From: Streptomyces xanthochromogenes
GTDB lineage: Bacteria; Actinomycetota; Actinomycetes; Streptomycetales; Streptomycetaceae
Length of the DNA: 64,000 nucleotides
NCBI RefSeq assembly: GCF_014650455.1
Contig: NZ_BMUZ01000003.1
Span: 124,001-188,000, forward strand
Direction of reading: 5' to 3'
Positions 47,543-55,649 of this stretch are shown here, in pieces. Below the pieces are notes generated by a model. The model searched no databases and had not been told where the DNA came from. It saw only the letters and a program-made list of their open reading frames with translations. Numbering within the stretch: the stretch's first letter is position 1; every line of letters begins with the position of its first letter. Position numbers and translations under genes: made by a program.

Positions 47543-48652
47543 TCAGTGCGCCTCTGGTGCGCCGAGGACAGTCTCCTGGGTGATGAAGTCGATCAGCGCC
47601 GGGATGCCCCCCTCTTCCACGATGTGGCGCTGATGGTCGGCGCCTGTGCCCTCGCGCAGGAGGCGGTGCAGGAGGGGTTCGACGTGTCGCATGTCGCCGT
47701 GCTCCTCCAGGGCCGGAGTGATGTGTTCGACGAGCCGGTACAGCACGTCGCCCGCGGCGTGGGGACGGCCGCCCGGGTCCAGGAGGGTGGAGGTGAGGCC
47801 GTGGCGGGCCGCGTGCCACATGCTGGCCTGCAAAACCTCTGGGCGGCAGGCCGGTTCGGGGACGTCGTCCTTGTGCTCGCGCAGTGCGGTGGCTGCCAGG
47901 GCGCGCACGATCCCGGCGAGCATGGCCGCGTCGTCGACCCTGAGTTGGACGTCCATGCAGCGGACTTCCACCGTGGGATAGTGCTCGGACAGGCGTGCCT
48001 GCCAGTACAGCTGGCCCGTGTCGCCGATGACGGTGGATGACACCAGTGCGTCGAGGCTCTCTTCGTAGTCGGCGAGGCCGTCGAAGCGCGGCGGCGGGCC
48101 GCAGACGGGCCAGCGGGTGAAGGCAAGGGTGCGCCAGCTCGCGAACAGCGTGTCCTGGCCCTTCCAGAAGGGGGAGTTCGCCGACATCGCCAGCAGCGTG
48201 GGCAGCCACACGCGGATACGGTTCAGGACCGCGACGCCCGTTTCCCGGTCCGGCATCCCGACATGCACATGCATCCCGTTGACCAGGAGTTCCTCCGCGA
48301 TGCGGCCGCCCTGGTCGTGCAACCGCACGTACCGGCGCCCGCTGGTGACCGGCACCTGCCCCTCGCCCATGACGGGAGCCGACGCGGTCGCGGCCAGCCG
48401 GCAGCCCGAGGCTTCGGCTGCCTCACTCAGCGCGTGGCGCAGCCGCAGCAGATGCCCGGCCACCTCGGTCAGCTCCTGGCACACCGGCGTGGCGGTCTCC
48501 ACCTGTGCCTGCAGCAGCTCGGGCTGTACCTCGTCCTCGCCCGCGACATCGTCAAGACCCGCGGCGCGGCGCACCTCCTCCGACCGGGCGACCGGGTGTC
48601 CGGTCTCCGGGTCCAGCAGCAGGTACTCCTCTTCAACCCCAAGTGTGATCAC
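47543..48652 (-). CDS. Carboxylate-amine ligase, YbdK/GCS2 family
   Basis: 369 residues from GTG 48652. It begins with the family hallmark TLGVEEEYLLLDPETG, followed by the VNGMHVHVGMPD active-site strand and FWKGQDTLFASWRTLAF, and ends with ALIDFITQETVLGAPEAH. GCS2-type enzymes have weak glutamate-cysteine ligase activity in vitro. In actinobacteria relatives serve ergothioneine (EgtA) or unknown ligations; this one is of the YbdK subgroup, so the real substrates are open. The length matches the family. The ribosome site is not obvious. Confidence 0.93.
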   Translation of the reverse strand: MITLGVEEEYLLLDPETGHPVARSEEVRRAAGLDDVAGEDEVQPELLQAQVETATPVCQELTEVAGHLLRLRHALSEAAEASGCRLAATASAPVMGEGQVPVTSGRRYVRLHDQGGRIAEELLVNGMHVHVGMPDRETGVAVLNRIRVWLPTLLAMSANSPFWKGQDTLFASWRTLAFTRWPVCGPPPRFDGLADYEESLDALVSSTVIGDTGQLYWQARLSEHYPTVEVRCMDVQLRVDDAAMLAGIVRALAATALREHKDDVPEPACRPEVLQASMWHAARHGLTSTLLDPGGRPHAAGDVLYRLVEHITPALEEHGDMRHVEPLLHRLLREGTGADHQRHIVEEGGIPALIDFITQETVLGAPEAH

Positions 48653-48854
48653 ACAGAGTGGGTACCCGCTCCGGGGCCCTCCTACCAGCAAAAAACACAC
48701 CCGACGACCCACCCCCGGCAGAGGGAGCGGGCCGGAGAGACGAGCGTTGTGACCGGACCGGCGAAGGAGAACCTCGTCGGCCTTCCGACCCGGCCGAAAT
48801 GACCCGCCTCTGGCACGCGGTGAAGGCCGGGCACGCCACTCTCTGCCGGGCTGC

Positions 48855-49366
48855 TGGAGCCAACCGTCCACGTGCCGGGGGTATCGACAGCACGGCGGTC
48901 AGAGGAACTGCGCACCGAGATCGCCAAAGCCAAGGAACATCTCGCGCTCCAGCTTGACCGCGCCCCGTCGGTGAGGGAACCGGCCGCCCACCCAAGCTGG
49001 ACGAGGACGATGTCATCGACGGGATCGTCGCGGCCAACGGCTACACCGCCGACTCCCTCGACGTGTCCGCGAACGCGGAAGACTCGGGCCAGAAGGCCAC
49101 CGTCAAGTCCCGCACGTACGCCGATTTCATCGGCGAGGACGACCCCGGCATGGAACAGGTCGAGAACCTCCACGCCCTGGCGCCCCTGATGGATCAGCTC
49201 GACGAACGCGAACGCCTCATCGTCAGCATGCGCTTCGAGCAGGAGCTCACGCAGGCGCAAGATCGGCACCGAGATCGGCGTCTCCCAGATGCAGGTCTCG
49301 CGCCTCCTCAACCGAATTCTCGCCAAGCTCCGCACCGGCATGCTCGACGAGGCAACCACCGCCTAG
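48855..49366 (+). pseudogene. Group-3 (SigB/SigF-like) sigma factor, truncated and frameshifted
   Basis: Pieces of regions 3 and 4 appear in order but in different frames: ELRTEIAKAKEHLALQLDRA, then KLDEDDVIDGIVAANGYTAD and MEQVENLHALAPLMDQLDER with ERLIVSMRFEQELTQAQ, then IGTEIGVSQMQVSRLLNRIL and AKLRTGMLDEATTA to the stop at 49366. There are two frame changes, near 48980 and 49258. Region 2 (promoter melting and -10 recognition) is missing upstream. The gene is dead, but it keeps its own strong terminator just downstream. Confidence 0.8.
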
Positions 49367-49406
49367 CCGAGATCGCCGGCCGGGGGCGGACGCCGCGGGG
49401 AACGCT

Positions 49407-49442
49407 GCGAAAGGGGGCCCACACTCGTGGGCCCCCTTTCGC
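49407..49442. terminator. Strong 16-bp hairpin terminator
   Basis: GCGAAAGGGGGCCCAC (49407-49422) pairs perfectly with GTGGGCCCCCTTTCGC (49427-49442) over a 4-nt loop. It lies 40 nt after the sigma-factor pseudogene stop and probably ended its transcript. The stem includes A/T-rich shoulders, so it could work on both strands. Confidence 0.85.
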
Positions 49443-50359
49443 ACACCGGTCTCCGGTCTTCGCACGCAGGTTCCGGCCGGGCTCAGGTGGCAGCCGCGAG
49501 CTCGACAAACGGTGGCGCTGTGACCGGGAACCGTTCCTGCGCTGCGATTCGGCGGCCGGGCCGAAGCGTCGGCAGGCCGCTCGTCGGAGCGGAACGGCAC
49601 CGAAGCGGCCGTCAGCGGATATCTGCCGGAACCGGCACGGGGCGCCACCTCTGGCGAGACGAGTCCAGGAGAGCGGCGAAGCTACTCGAGACGCAATTTC
49701 ATCAAGAACCGGAAGTCCGAAAAGAGCTTGGTCGGCGATCTTCAGTGTGCTGAGCATTCTCGGTGCATCCGTACCGCGTGGCAGGGATTCACGCATGGCG
49801 AAACCACCTTGGGAGCGATCTTTCTTTAATCCCGAGAGGAGCTCAGGGAAAGGGACATCGCTGGTTGGGGCAGGTGTGACCGGCATGGATCGGCCGGATC
49901 AGCGCGACTGCCCGCGGCGTGCGTCGTCACCCCTGTGGTGATCACCTTCCTTCTTTCTTCTCTGCCGGTATTGGTTCGGTTCAGGTCCGCTGCCGGTTTG
50001 GTCCGCTGGGAAGAAAAAGCTGTATTCCCTCGTTCGGTCCATCGAGTGAGGTCTGAACTGCGGAAAGACAGCCGGGTAGTGCTCTTCGCCAAGTCCCTTA
50101 TCTGTGGGCCTCCTTGACGCGGCGTGAGGCGGGGCGTTTCATACGTGGCTGAGCGTCGGGCCCTCTTCTGCCTCGGGCCCAGCGTCTGTCGTCAGACGCG
50201 TCGTCGACGCCTTCGATCCCTGTCACGCGGAACGCGGAAGCAACCGCGTCCGGACGCCATGTCTGCGCGTGTGCCGTTCTCTCACGGCCTTCGACGCACG
50301 CCTTGCCCGGATCCGATTGCCGATTCGCCACGCCGTGCAGCCCAGTCATAGGAGTGATC
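49443..50359. other. ~900-nt region with no supported gene
   Basis: Codon bias is absent in all frames and composition is mixed, with an A/T-richer part at 49700-50100. It is the only upstream region for the DUF4331 cassette and should contain its promoter. Confidence 0.5.
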
Positions 50360-50683
50360 ATGAATGAATCCCGGTCAGAGCCGCAGCAGCGGGAACCCTC
50401 CGGTATCGATCGCCGAGGAGTGATGCGCGGCGCGACCCAGGTGGGCCTCGCGGCCTTGGCCGCCGGTGCGGTCCTGAGCGTGGCCGAGCCGGCCCAGGCG
50501 GCCCCTTCGCACGGCGTCGTACCGATGGCCGAGGAGCACGCTGGAGCGGTCGGGCCGCACGAGCCGCTGGTGGTGCACGTACGCGACGCGTCGACCGGCG
50601 AGATGGACTTCTACCACGGCGACCAGCACCGCCCGGTGCACGACCGGGAGTTGGCCGCGGCACTGCTGCGTCACGCCCGCTGA
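50360..50683 (+). CDS. Small Tat-exported hypothetical protein
   Basis: 107 residues from ATG 50360 (GGAG 5 nt upstream). The N-terminus has a twin-arginine motif (DRRGVMRGATQVGLAALAAG) and an AxA-type cleavage site after PAQAA at about residue 49. The mature chain has about 60 residues, is His- and Asp-rich (VVHVRDASTGEMDFYHGDQH), and may bind metal. It sits 64 nt before the DUF4331 gene on the same strand, so the two are probably co-transcribed. Function unknown. Confidence 0.85.
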   Translation: MNESRSEPQQREPSGIDRRGVMRGATQVGLAALAAGAVLSVAEPAQAAPSHGVVPMAEEHAGAVGPHEPLVVHVRDASTGEMDFYHGDQHRPVHDRELAAALLRHAR

Positions 50684-50747
50684 CCCGAACGCCCCCGACC
50701 ACGGCAACTCCTGCCGCGTCGCCTTCGACCAACCCGGATGAGGTTTG

Positions 50748-52145
50748 ATGTCCTCCCACCGCGAAGCCCCGGAGATCTCCAAGGACCCGGTCGCCGACAG
50801 CACCGACGTCTACGCCTTCGTCAGCCCCGACGCCCAAGGGACCGTCACGCTGATCGCCAACTACATCCCGCTGCAGAACCCGGCGGGCGGGCCGAACTTC
50901 TACGAGTTCGGCGACGACGTGCTTTACGAGATCCACATCGACAACGACGGCGACGGCCGCGCGGACGTCACCTACCAGTTCGAGTTCACCACCAGGATGC
51001 GCCGGCCCGACAGCTTCCTCTACAACACCGGGCCCATCCTCACGCTGGACTCACCGAACTGGAACCGCTACCAGACCTACACCCTGACCCGCTCCGAGAG
51101 CAGCGGCCGGCGTTCGGTCCTCGGCCGGAACCTGACCTGCCCGCCCTGCAACATCGGGCCCCTGTCCACCCCGACGTACGCGAAGCTGGCCCAGCAGGCC
51201 ATCCACACGCTCGGCAAGAACCGCAAGGTGTTCGCCGGCCAGCGCGCGGAGGGCTTCTACGTCGACCTGGGGTCCATCTTCGACCTCGGCAACCTGCGCC
51301 CCTTCCAGAACCTGCACAACCAGTTCGGCACCAGCGCGTTCAGCGAGCCCGCCGATGGGGTCAACACGACCAAGGAACTGAACGTCCACTCACTCGCGGT
51401 CCAGGTCCCCGCCACCGACCTCACGTTCCACGGACGCCAGGTCAAGGACCCCACGGACCCCCACGCCACGGTCGGTGTGTGGACGAGCGCCAGCCGCCGC
51501 AGGGCCCGGGTCATCGAGCCCCGGCAGGGCAAGGACCTGGAGACCGGTCCGTACACGCAGGTCTCCCGTCTGGGCAACCCGCTGTTCAACGAAGTCCTCG
51601 TCCCCCTCGGCCACAAGGACGAGTGGAACGCGGTCCCACCGGCCGACGACAAGCGCTTCGCCACCTACGTCGCGCATCCGGAGCTGGCCAAACTCCTGCC
51701 GACGCTCTACCCCGGCGTCTTCCCCTCGCTGGACGCGTACAACAAGTCCGGCAAGCCCCGCGCGGACCTGCTCGCCATCCTCCTGACCGGCATTCCCAAG
51801 GGTGTCGTCCCGGGATTCCAGAACTACACCGGGCCCACCCAGGCGGACATGATCCGTCTCAACACCGCCATCCCTCCGGCCAAGAGCCCCAACATCCTCG
51901 GTCTCATCGGCGGTGACCCGGCCGGCTTCCCGAACGGCCGCCGCGTCTTCGACGACGTCGTCACCGTCGAGCTGCGCGCCCTCGCCGGAGCAACGCTCCC
52001 GCTCGTCGACAAGAGCTACACCCCCGACGCGGCGTCCTCGAAGGTGACCGACGGCCTCACCCCCGCCGACGTCACCAACCCCTACCTCGACACGTTCCCC
52101 TACCTGGGCGTGCCCTACGACGGCTACCACCACCCCGCCTCCTGA
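50748..52145 (+). CDS. DUF4331 family protein
   Basis: 465 residues from ATG 50748; GAGG lies 4 nt ahead. The N-terminus SSHREAPEISKDPVADSTDV is the family signature, followed by YAFVSPDAQGTVTLIANYIP and a beta-rich body (YEIHIDNDGDGRADVTYQFE, with an Asp-rich calcium-like loop). It ends with FPYLGVPYDGYHHPAS. No signal peptide is present, although relatives in other phyla are exported. DUF4331 proteins have no established biochemical role. The Tat protein upstream and the 102-aa protein downstream form a three-gene cassette with it. Confidence 0.93.
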   Translation: MSSHREAPEISKDPVADSTDVYAFVSPDAQGTVTLIANYIPLQNPAGGPNFYEFGDDVLYEIHIDNDGDGRADVTYQFEFTTRMRRPDSFLYNTGPILTLDSPNWNRYQTYTLTRSESSGRRSVLGRNLTCPPCNIGPLSTPTYAKLAQQAIHTLGKNRKVFAGQRAEGFYVDLGSIFDLGNLRPFQNLHNQFGTSAFSEPADGVNTTKELNVHSLAVQVPATDLTFHGRQVKDPTDPHATVGVWTSASRRRARVIEPRQGKDLETGPYTQVSRLGNPLFNEVLVPLGHKDEWNAVPPADDKRFATYVAHPELAKLLPTLYPGVFPSLDAYNKSGKPRADLLAILLTGIPKGVVPGFQNYTGPTQADMIRLNTAIPPAKSPNILGLIGGDPAGFPNGRRVFDDVVTVELRALAGATLPLVDKSYTPDAASSKVTDGLTPADVTNPYLDTFPYLGVPYDGYHHPAS

Positions 52146-52222
52146 CCCATGCCCCATGCCCCAGCAGCGGGGCCGCGATCGCGACGAACGCGGCCCCGCC
52201 ACCCCGACCCGGAAGAGGCTCC

Positions 52223-52531
52223 ATGGACGCCCACACCTCTCACCCCTCCACCCCCGGCAGCGTCGTGCTGAACATCGGCGAGACCACCGCGGCCCTCATC
52301 ATCCACACCGCACCCGAGCACGAAGGACTCGAAATCCACGTCAGCCCCACCCATCGGCCCCAACACCGCACCCACGCCGCCGTGCGGCCCCGCCACCTCG
52401 CCGACCGCACCATCCACTGCGTCCTCATCCAGCCCCTGCCGGCCGGGGACTACACCGTCTGGAAGGACGACAACACCCCCCACGGCACCACCACCCTCAC
52501 CGGGGGCAGCGTCACCGAATACCAGTGGTAG
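52223..52531 (+). CDS. Hypothetical protein in the DUF4331 cassette
   Basis: 102 residues from ATG 52223 (AGAGG upstream). It begins MDAHTSHPSTPGSVVLNIGE and is predicted to be all beta, with a repeated pattern (LEIHVSPTH, YTVWKDDNTPHGTTTLTGG) like a small immunoglobulin-type domain. No signal peptide. It lies 77 nt after the DUF4331 gene with no terminator between. I do not recognise a named family; partnership with the DUF4331 protein is inferred from context. Confidence 0.8.
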   Translation: MDAHTSHPSTPGSVVLNIGETTAALIIHTAPEHEGLEIHVSPTHRPQHRTHAAVRPRHLADRTIHCVLIQPLPAGDYTVWKDDNTPHGTTTLTGGSVTEYQW

Positions 52532-52625
52532 GGACACCGCCGGACCTGGTGGCCGGCCGGGTCGGCTGCTGGTTTCTTCGCGAATGGGTCGATACCCCTG
52601 CGGCCGGGGCGGCATCCCTGAAGTT

Positions 52626-52675
52626 CACTGGGAAGCGCTCAACTCGCCTCCAGGACAGGCGAGTTGAGCCCAGTG
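52626..52675. terminator. Long hairpin between convergent genes
   Basis: GCTCAACTCGCCT (52637-52649) pairs with AGGCGAGTTGAGC (52657-52669), 13 bp perfect, 7-nt loop. Outer arms CACTGGG and CCCAGTG at 52626-52632 and 52669-52675 extend the symmetry. It lies between the stops of the 102-aa gene (plus) and the SRPBCC gene (minus), so it should act as a shared bidirectional terminator. Confidence 0.8.
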
Positions 52676-52690
52676 GCGCGAGAAGGTGAT

Positions 52691-53152
52691 CTACTCGACG
52701 GTGCGGGCAAGGATGCCGAGCGTGGCACGCAGGCCGGCCTCGGGGATCACGGGAAAGATGCCGGCCTCGCGGTACCGGTCGTCGATCTCGCTCCAGTCGT
52801 AGTACGACGTGACTGCGGTGCCGGACTCATTGGGTTCAAGCCGATAGCCGTACAGATGGCGGATGGGGGGCTGGATGGTGCCCGAAATCGTCCACTCCAG
52901 GACGGCGTCGCGCTCGTAGCGCGTGATGATCACGGTTACGTCGTAGCGGCCCATGGGGAGGTCCCCCAGAGCCTCGCGGTCCATGTGAACAAGGAATTCG
53001 TCCCCCACCGCGTCCACCGGCCGCCCCTCGGCGGACTGCAGCATTCCTGAGCTGTCGATGCTCACGTGCCCCTGCGGGGACCGCAGCACATCGAAGATCA
53101 CGGAGGGGGCCGCGGCGATCTGGCGCGTGACCTCGAATCGTTCTGATGTCAT
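52691..53152 (-). CDS. SRPBCC (START/Bet v 1 fold) family protein
   Basis: 153 residues from ATG 53152 (AAAGGTGG upstream). It begins MTSERFEVTRQIAAAPSVIF with the SRPBCC start pattern (AAPSVIFDVLRSPQGHVSID), a central VTVIITRYERDAVLEWTISG strand pair, and the C-terminal helix. These proteins have a deep hydrophobic cavity and serve as polyketide cyclases, lipid carriers or stress proteins; no function can be fixed here. Soluble and cytoplasmic. Confidence 0.88.
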   Translation of the reverse strand: MTSERFEVTRQIAAAPSVIFDVLRSPQGHVSIDSSGMLQSAEGRPVDAVGDEFLVHMDREALGDLPMGRYDVTVIITRYERDAVLEWTISGTIQPPIRHLYGYRLEPNESGTAVTSYYDWSEIDDRYREAGIFPVIPEAGLRATLGILARTVE

Positions 53153-53388
53153 GCACCACCTTTGCACGTCTACTCCCATCGCCCCGCCGCGATGCCACGG
53201 AGGACAATGGGCACGGAGTAAAAACGCGCCGCCGTCGACGACGGACAAACCGCCTCGATCAGCTACTGACGCGACTCATCGACGCCCCCACCCCCGCCGG
53301 GCCCATGCCCTGGCAGATCGGCGTCCCAGCGCAGTCCACCTCGCTGCCGTTCATCGAGATCAACCGGACACCGACCGGGCAGTAGGGC

Positions 53389-53907
53389 TCAGCGGCCCAG
53401 CCCGTGTCGGACGTACCCCGAGCGGGCCTCTCCGACCTCGATGCCGTTCTCGTCCAGGCCGTTGACGATCCGCACGCGACCGCCGCCGAAGACGAACTCC
53501 ACCGTCACCGTTCCGGCCGCCAGGTCGCGTTCCGCTGTGCGCCACTCAAGGAGCGCGGCCTCCCGCAGTTCCTGGCCTACGAACGGTTCGAAGCGCTCGT
53601 CGCTGTGAGACCACTGCGGCGTGAGCTCGAACCACTCCCATCCGGTGATGGTCGCCGTGGTGTCGATCGTGTCCCAGCCGATCGAGAGTTCATCGAGCCT
53701 CCAGTGGCAGAGCTCCACCTGAATACCGTCGAAGTCCAGCACCACCGGGCAGTCGGCGAACCAGTCCCCGTCCTCGACGAACCGCACCAATGCGAACCCC
53801 GTCAGCCGCCTACCGGTCAGCGCCGCCAGGCGCGATCCGTGCGCCCGCAGAATCGCGTCAGCCCCCACCAGGAACGACGGCTCGAAACCAGAGATCCCCA
53901 TCACCAC
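53389..53907 (-). CDS. Hypothetical protein (172 aa)
   Basis: Start ATG 53907 (MVMGISGFEPSFLVGADAIL); ATG 53901 is an alternative. Good codon bias. The product is acidic and Trp-rich, with many short strands (ADCPVVLDFDGIQVELCHWR, ITGWEWFELTPQWS), and resembles small streptomycete proteins of unknown function that bind or mimic nothing yet known. No signal peptide or membrane helix. Isolated gene, convergent with nothing. Confidence 0.75.
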   Translation of the reverse strand: MVMGISGFEPSFLVGADAILRAHGSRLAALTGRRLTGFALVRFVEDGDWFADCPVVLDFDGIQVELCHWRLDELSIGWDTIDTTATITGWEWFELTPQWSHSDERFEPFVGQELREAALLEWRTAERDLAAGTVTVEFVFGGGRVRIVNGLDENGIEVGEARSGYVRHGLGR

Positions 53908-54273
53908 AGCACCAGAGTCTCCCGGCCTGCGGGCCAGCTGGCCACCACATATCGATCAGAGGGATCTTCGGCACCGCTTGACAGCGCGCACGACACGCCT
54001 CCGCGACAGTCGCGATGGACCCCAAGACCTGGCCGCCGGTGGGGATCTCCTCCGACCCACTCCGGCCTTCACCGAACACAGGAGCCCCCGGTACATGCCT
54101 GCCGGGGGCTCCTGAACTGTTGCGTCCTGTCACACAGATGTCGGCAACACCATCGACGCACAGATCACAAGGACCTGACCTGCGCTGACGCTACCGCCCT
54201 GGACCTCTTGGCCGCCACAGGACGCCTCTGCCTACCTTGCGAGGTGGTGCCACCCCCTCCCGTGCTTCTCGGT
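53908..54273. other. 366-nt intergenic stretch with one hairpin
   Basis: It contains the perfect hairpin at 54081-54114 and no supported gene. It lies between the hypothetical gene's start and the 3' end of the desaturase operon. Confidence 0.5.
54081..54114. terminator. Perfect 12-bp hairpin, terminator-like
   Basis: AGGAGCCCCCGG (54081-54092) pairs with CCGGGGGCTCCT (54103-54114) with a 10-nt loop. On the minus strand it lies about 160 nt beyond the last gene of the desaturase operon and could end that transcript. Confidence 0.7.
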
Positions 54274-54648
54274 TCAGGCCGCCTCCGTCCAGCGGGCATC
54301 GGCGAGGGCCGCCGTGAACGACGCACGGCTGTGGGTGAGTTCCGCGACCAGGGCGCGGCCCACCTCCGCGGAGCCCGGCAGGGCCGCGACGTCGACCTCC
54401 CAGCTCGACCACCAGGTGCCCCCGGCAGGCCGGTTCTCGCGGAAGACCGCCTGAATGCGGAGGCGGGTCGTGGCGGCGGACGGCCGGGCCAGCCGGATGA
54501 GGAATTCCGCCTCGGGGACCTCGATCCGGATGGTCTCCCCCACGCAGGACATCCGGCTGGCGTCCGGGACCGCTTCTTCGCACAGGCGGTTCGCGTGCCG
54601 GATGGCACTGCCGCTCACCACCGCCGGGCGACGCCCCGCCGCACTCAC
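54274..54648 (-). CDS. Small hypothetical protein, last gene of oxidase/desaturase operon
   Basis: 124 residues from GTG 54648, which overlaps the desaturase stop in a GTGA arrangement, so translation is coupled. The product (FLIRLARPSAATTRLRIQAV, then GGTWWSSWEVDVAALPGSAE) is predicted alpha+beta and soluble. I recognise no family. The coupling implies that it works with the desaturase and the diiron oxidase, for example as an accessory or carrier-binding protein (inference). Confidence 0.75.
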   Translation of the reverse strand: MSAAGRRPAVVSGSAIRHANRLCEEAVPDASRMSCVGETIRIEVPEAEFLIRLARPSAATTRLRIQAVFRENRPAGGTWWSSWEVDVAALPGSAEVGRALVAELTHSRASFTAALADARWTEAA

Positions 54649-55601
54649 CGGATGCTCCGTCCCGGCTGCCGGGCCGCGCCGGCGCGGTTGCGCCACGCGG
54701 CGTGGGCGGCCTTGCGGTAGAAGGCGGCGTAGCTGCGCTCGACGTGCACCGCGTGCCGTTCGGCCTCCGGGTGGCGCTCGCGCAGCCGGTTGATCGGGAC
54801 GACCATCGCGGCATGGTGCTCGATGTGCAGATTGTTTCCGTTGGTGAACCAGGTTGTGAGCCAACTCCCGCTGATGGAGCGGGTGTTGCGCAGTACGTCG
54901 GTGGTCTCGGTCTCGCACAGGAGGTGTTCGGGAAGTTCCACCAGGAAGTGCATCGGTACGGCGACCAGGAGCGGCAGCAGCCACAGGCGTAGCAGGGTCT
55001 CACCATGTCCGAACGCGACGGCGGTTCCGGCGGCCACCATGAGCAGGCCGAACAGACGGTATTCGTTGACGACCTCGCGCCGCCTGCGTTCGGCTATCTG
55101 TCCGGCGTCGTAGGTCCAGGTGCCGGTGCAGCTCGCCGCCACGTCGCGTACGACGAGGAGCAGGCGGGCGTAGTCGAACATGCCGCGCAGCAGAAGGCCG
55201 GGCGTGATGGGCTTGCGGCTGTCGAATCCGAAGAACTCGGAGTCCTGCGGGGTCCCGAGGAAGCGGTGGTGCTGCAGGTGGCGCACTCGGTAGTGGCTGT
55301 ACGAGACGAGCAGGGGGACGCCGAGGGGGACGCCGACGAGGCGGTGGGGGCGGGCGGTGCGGAAGGCGGAGTGGTGCAGGCACTGGTGCTGGAGCTCCAC
55401 CATGTGCGTGTAGACGGCGCCCAGGATCAGCACGCCGGCCAGGGCGAGGACCGGGCTGGGCCGCAGGGCGAGGTAGCCACCGCCTGCGGCCAGGGCAACG
55501 GCCAGGGCGAGTTTGAAGATGAAGACGGTCTGGTCCCAGGCCAGGACCCGGCTTTTGCGAAAGAGTTCCTGCGGGGGGCGGGGGGAGGCCGTGACGGCCA
55601 T
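54645..55601 (-). CDS. Membrane fatty-acid desaturase / hydroxylase (FA_desaturase family)
   Basis: 318 residues from ATG 55601 (AAGGA 6 nt upstream). Three histidine boxes of the non-haem diiron membrane enzymes are complete: HQCLHH, HYRVRHLQHH and NLHIEHH. Hydrophobic segments around 30-70 and 190-230 place it in the membrane. By family it abstracts hydrogens from lipid or carrier-bound acyl chains with O2 and an electron donor; it may desaturate, hydroxylate or form alkynes. It lies 48 nt after the diiron oxidase gene and overlaps the next gene, so the three form one operon. Confidence 0.93.
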   Translation of the reverse strand: MAVTASPRPPQELFRKSRVLAWDQTVFIFKLALAVALAAGGGYLALRPSPVLALAGVLILGAVYTHMVELQHQCLHHSAFRTARPHRLVGVPLGVPLLVSYSHYRVRHLQHHRFLGTPQDSEFFGFDSRKPITPGLLLRGMFDYARLLLVVRDVAASCTGTWTYDAGQIAERRRREVVNEYRLFGLLMVAAGTAVAFGHGETLLRLWLLPLLVAVPMHFLVELPEHLLCETETTDVLRNTRSISGSWLTTWFTNGNNLHIEHHAAMVVPINRLRERHPEAERHAVHVERSYAAFYRKAAHAAWRNRAGAARQPGRSIR

Positions 55602-55649
55602 CGTGATTCCTTCCTCGGTGAGGCGGTTCTTCTCGACGGACGGCACGGG

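Noticed and set aside
53146..53385. Small plus-strand frame ending IEINRTPTGQ
   Set aside because: The C-terminal half looks protein-like, but the only start codon overlaps the SRPBCC start antisense and there is no ribosome site; left out as unproven.
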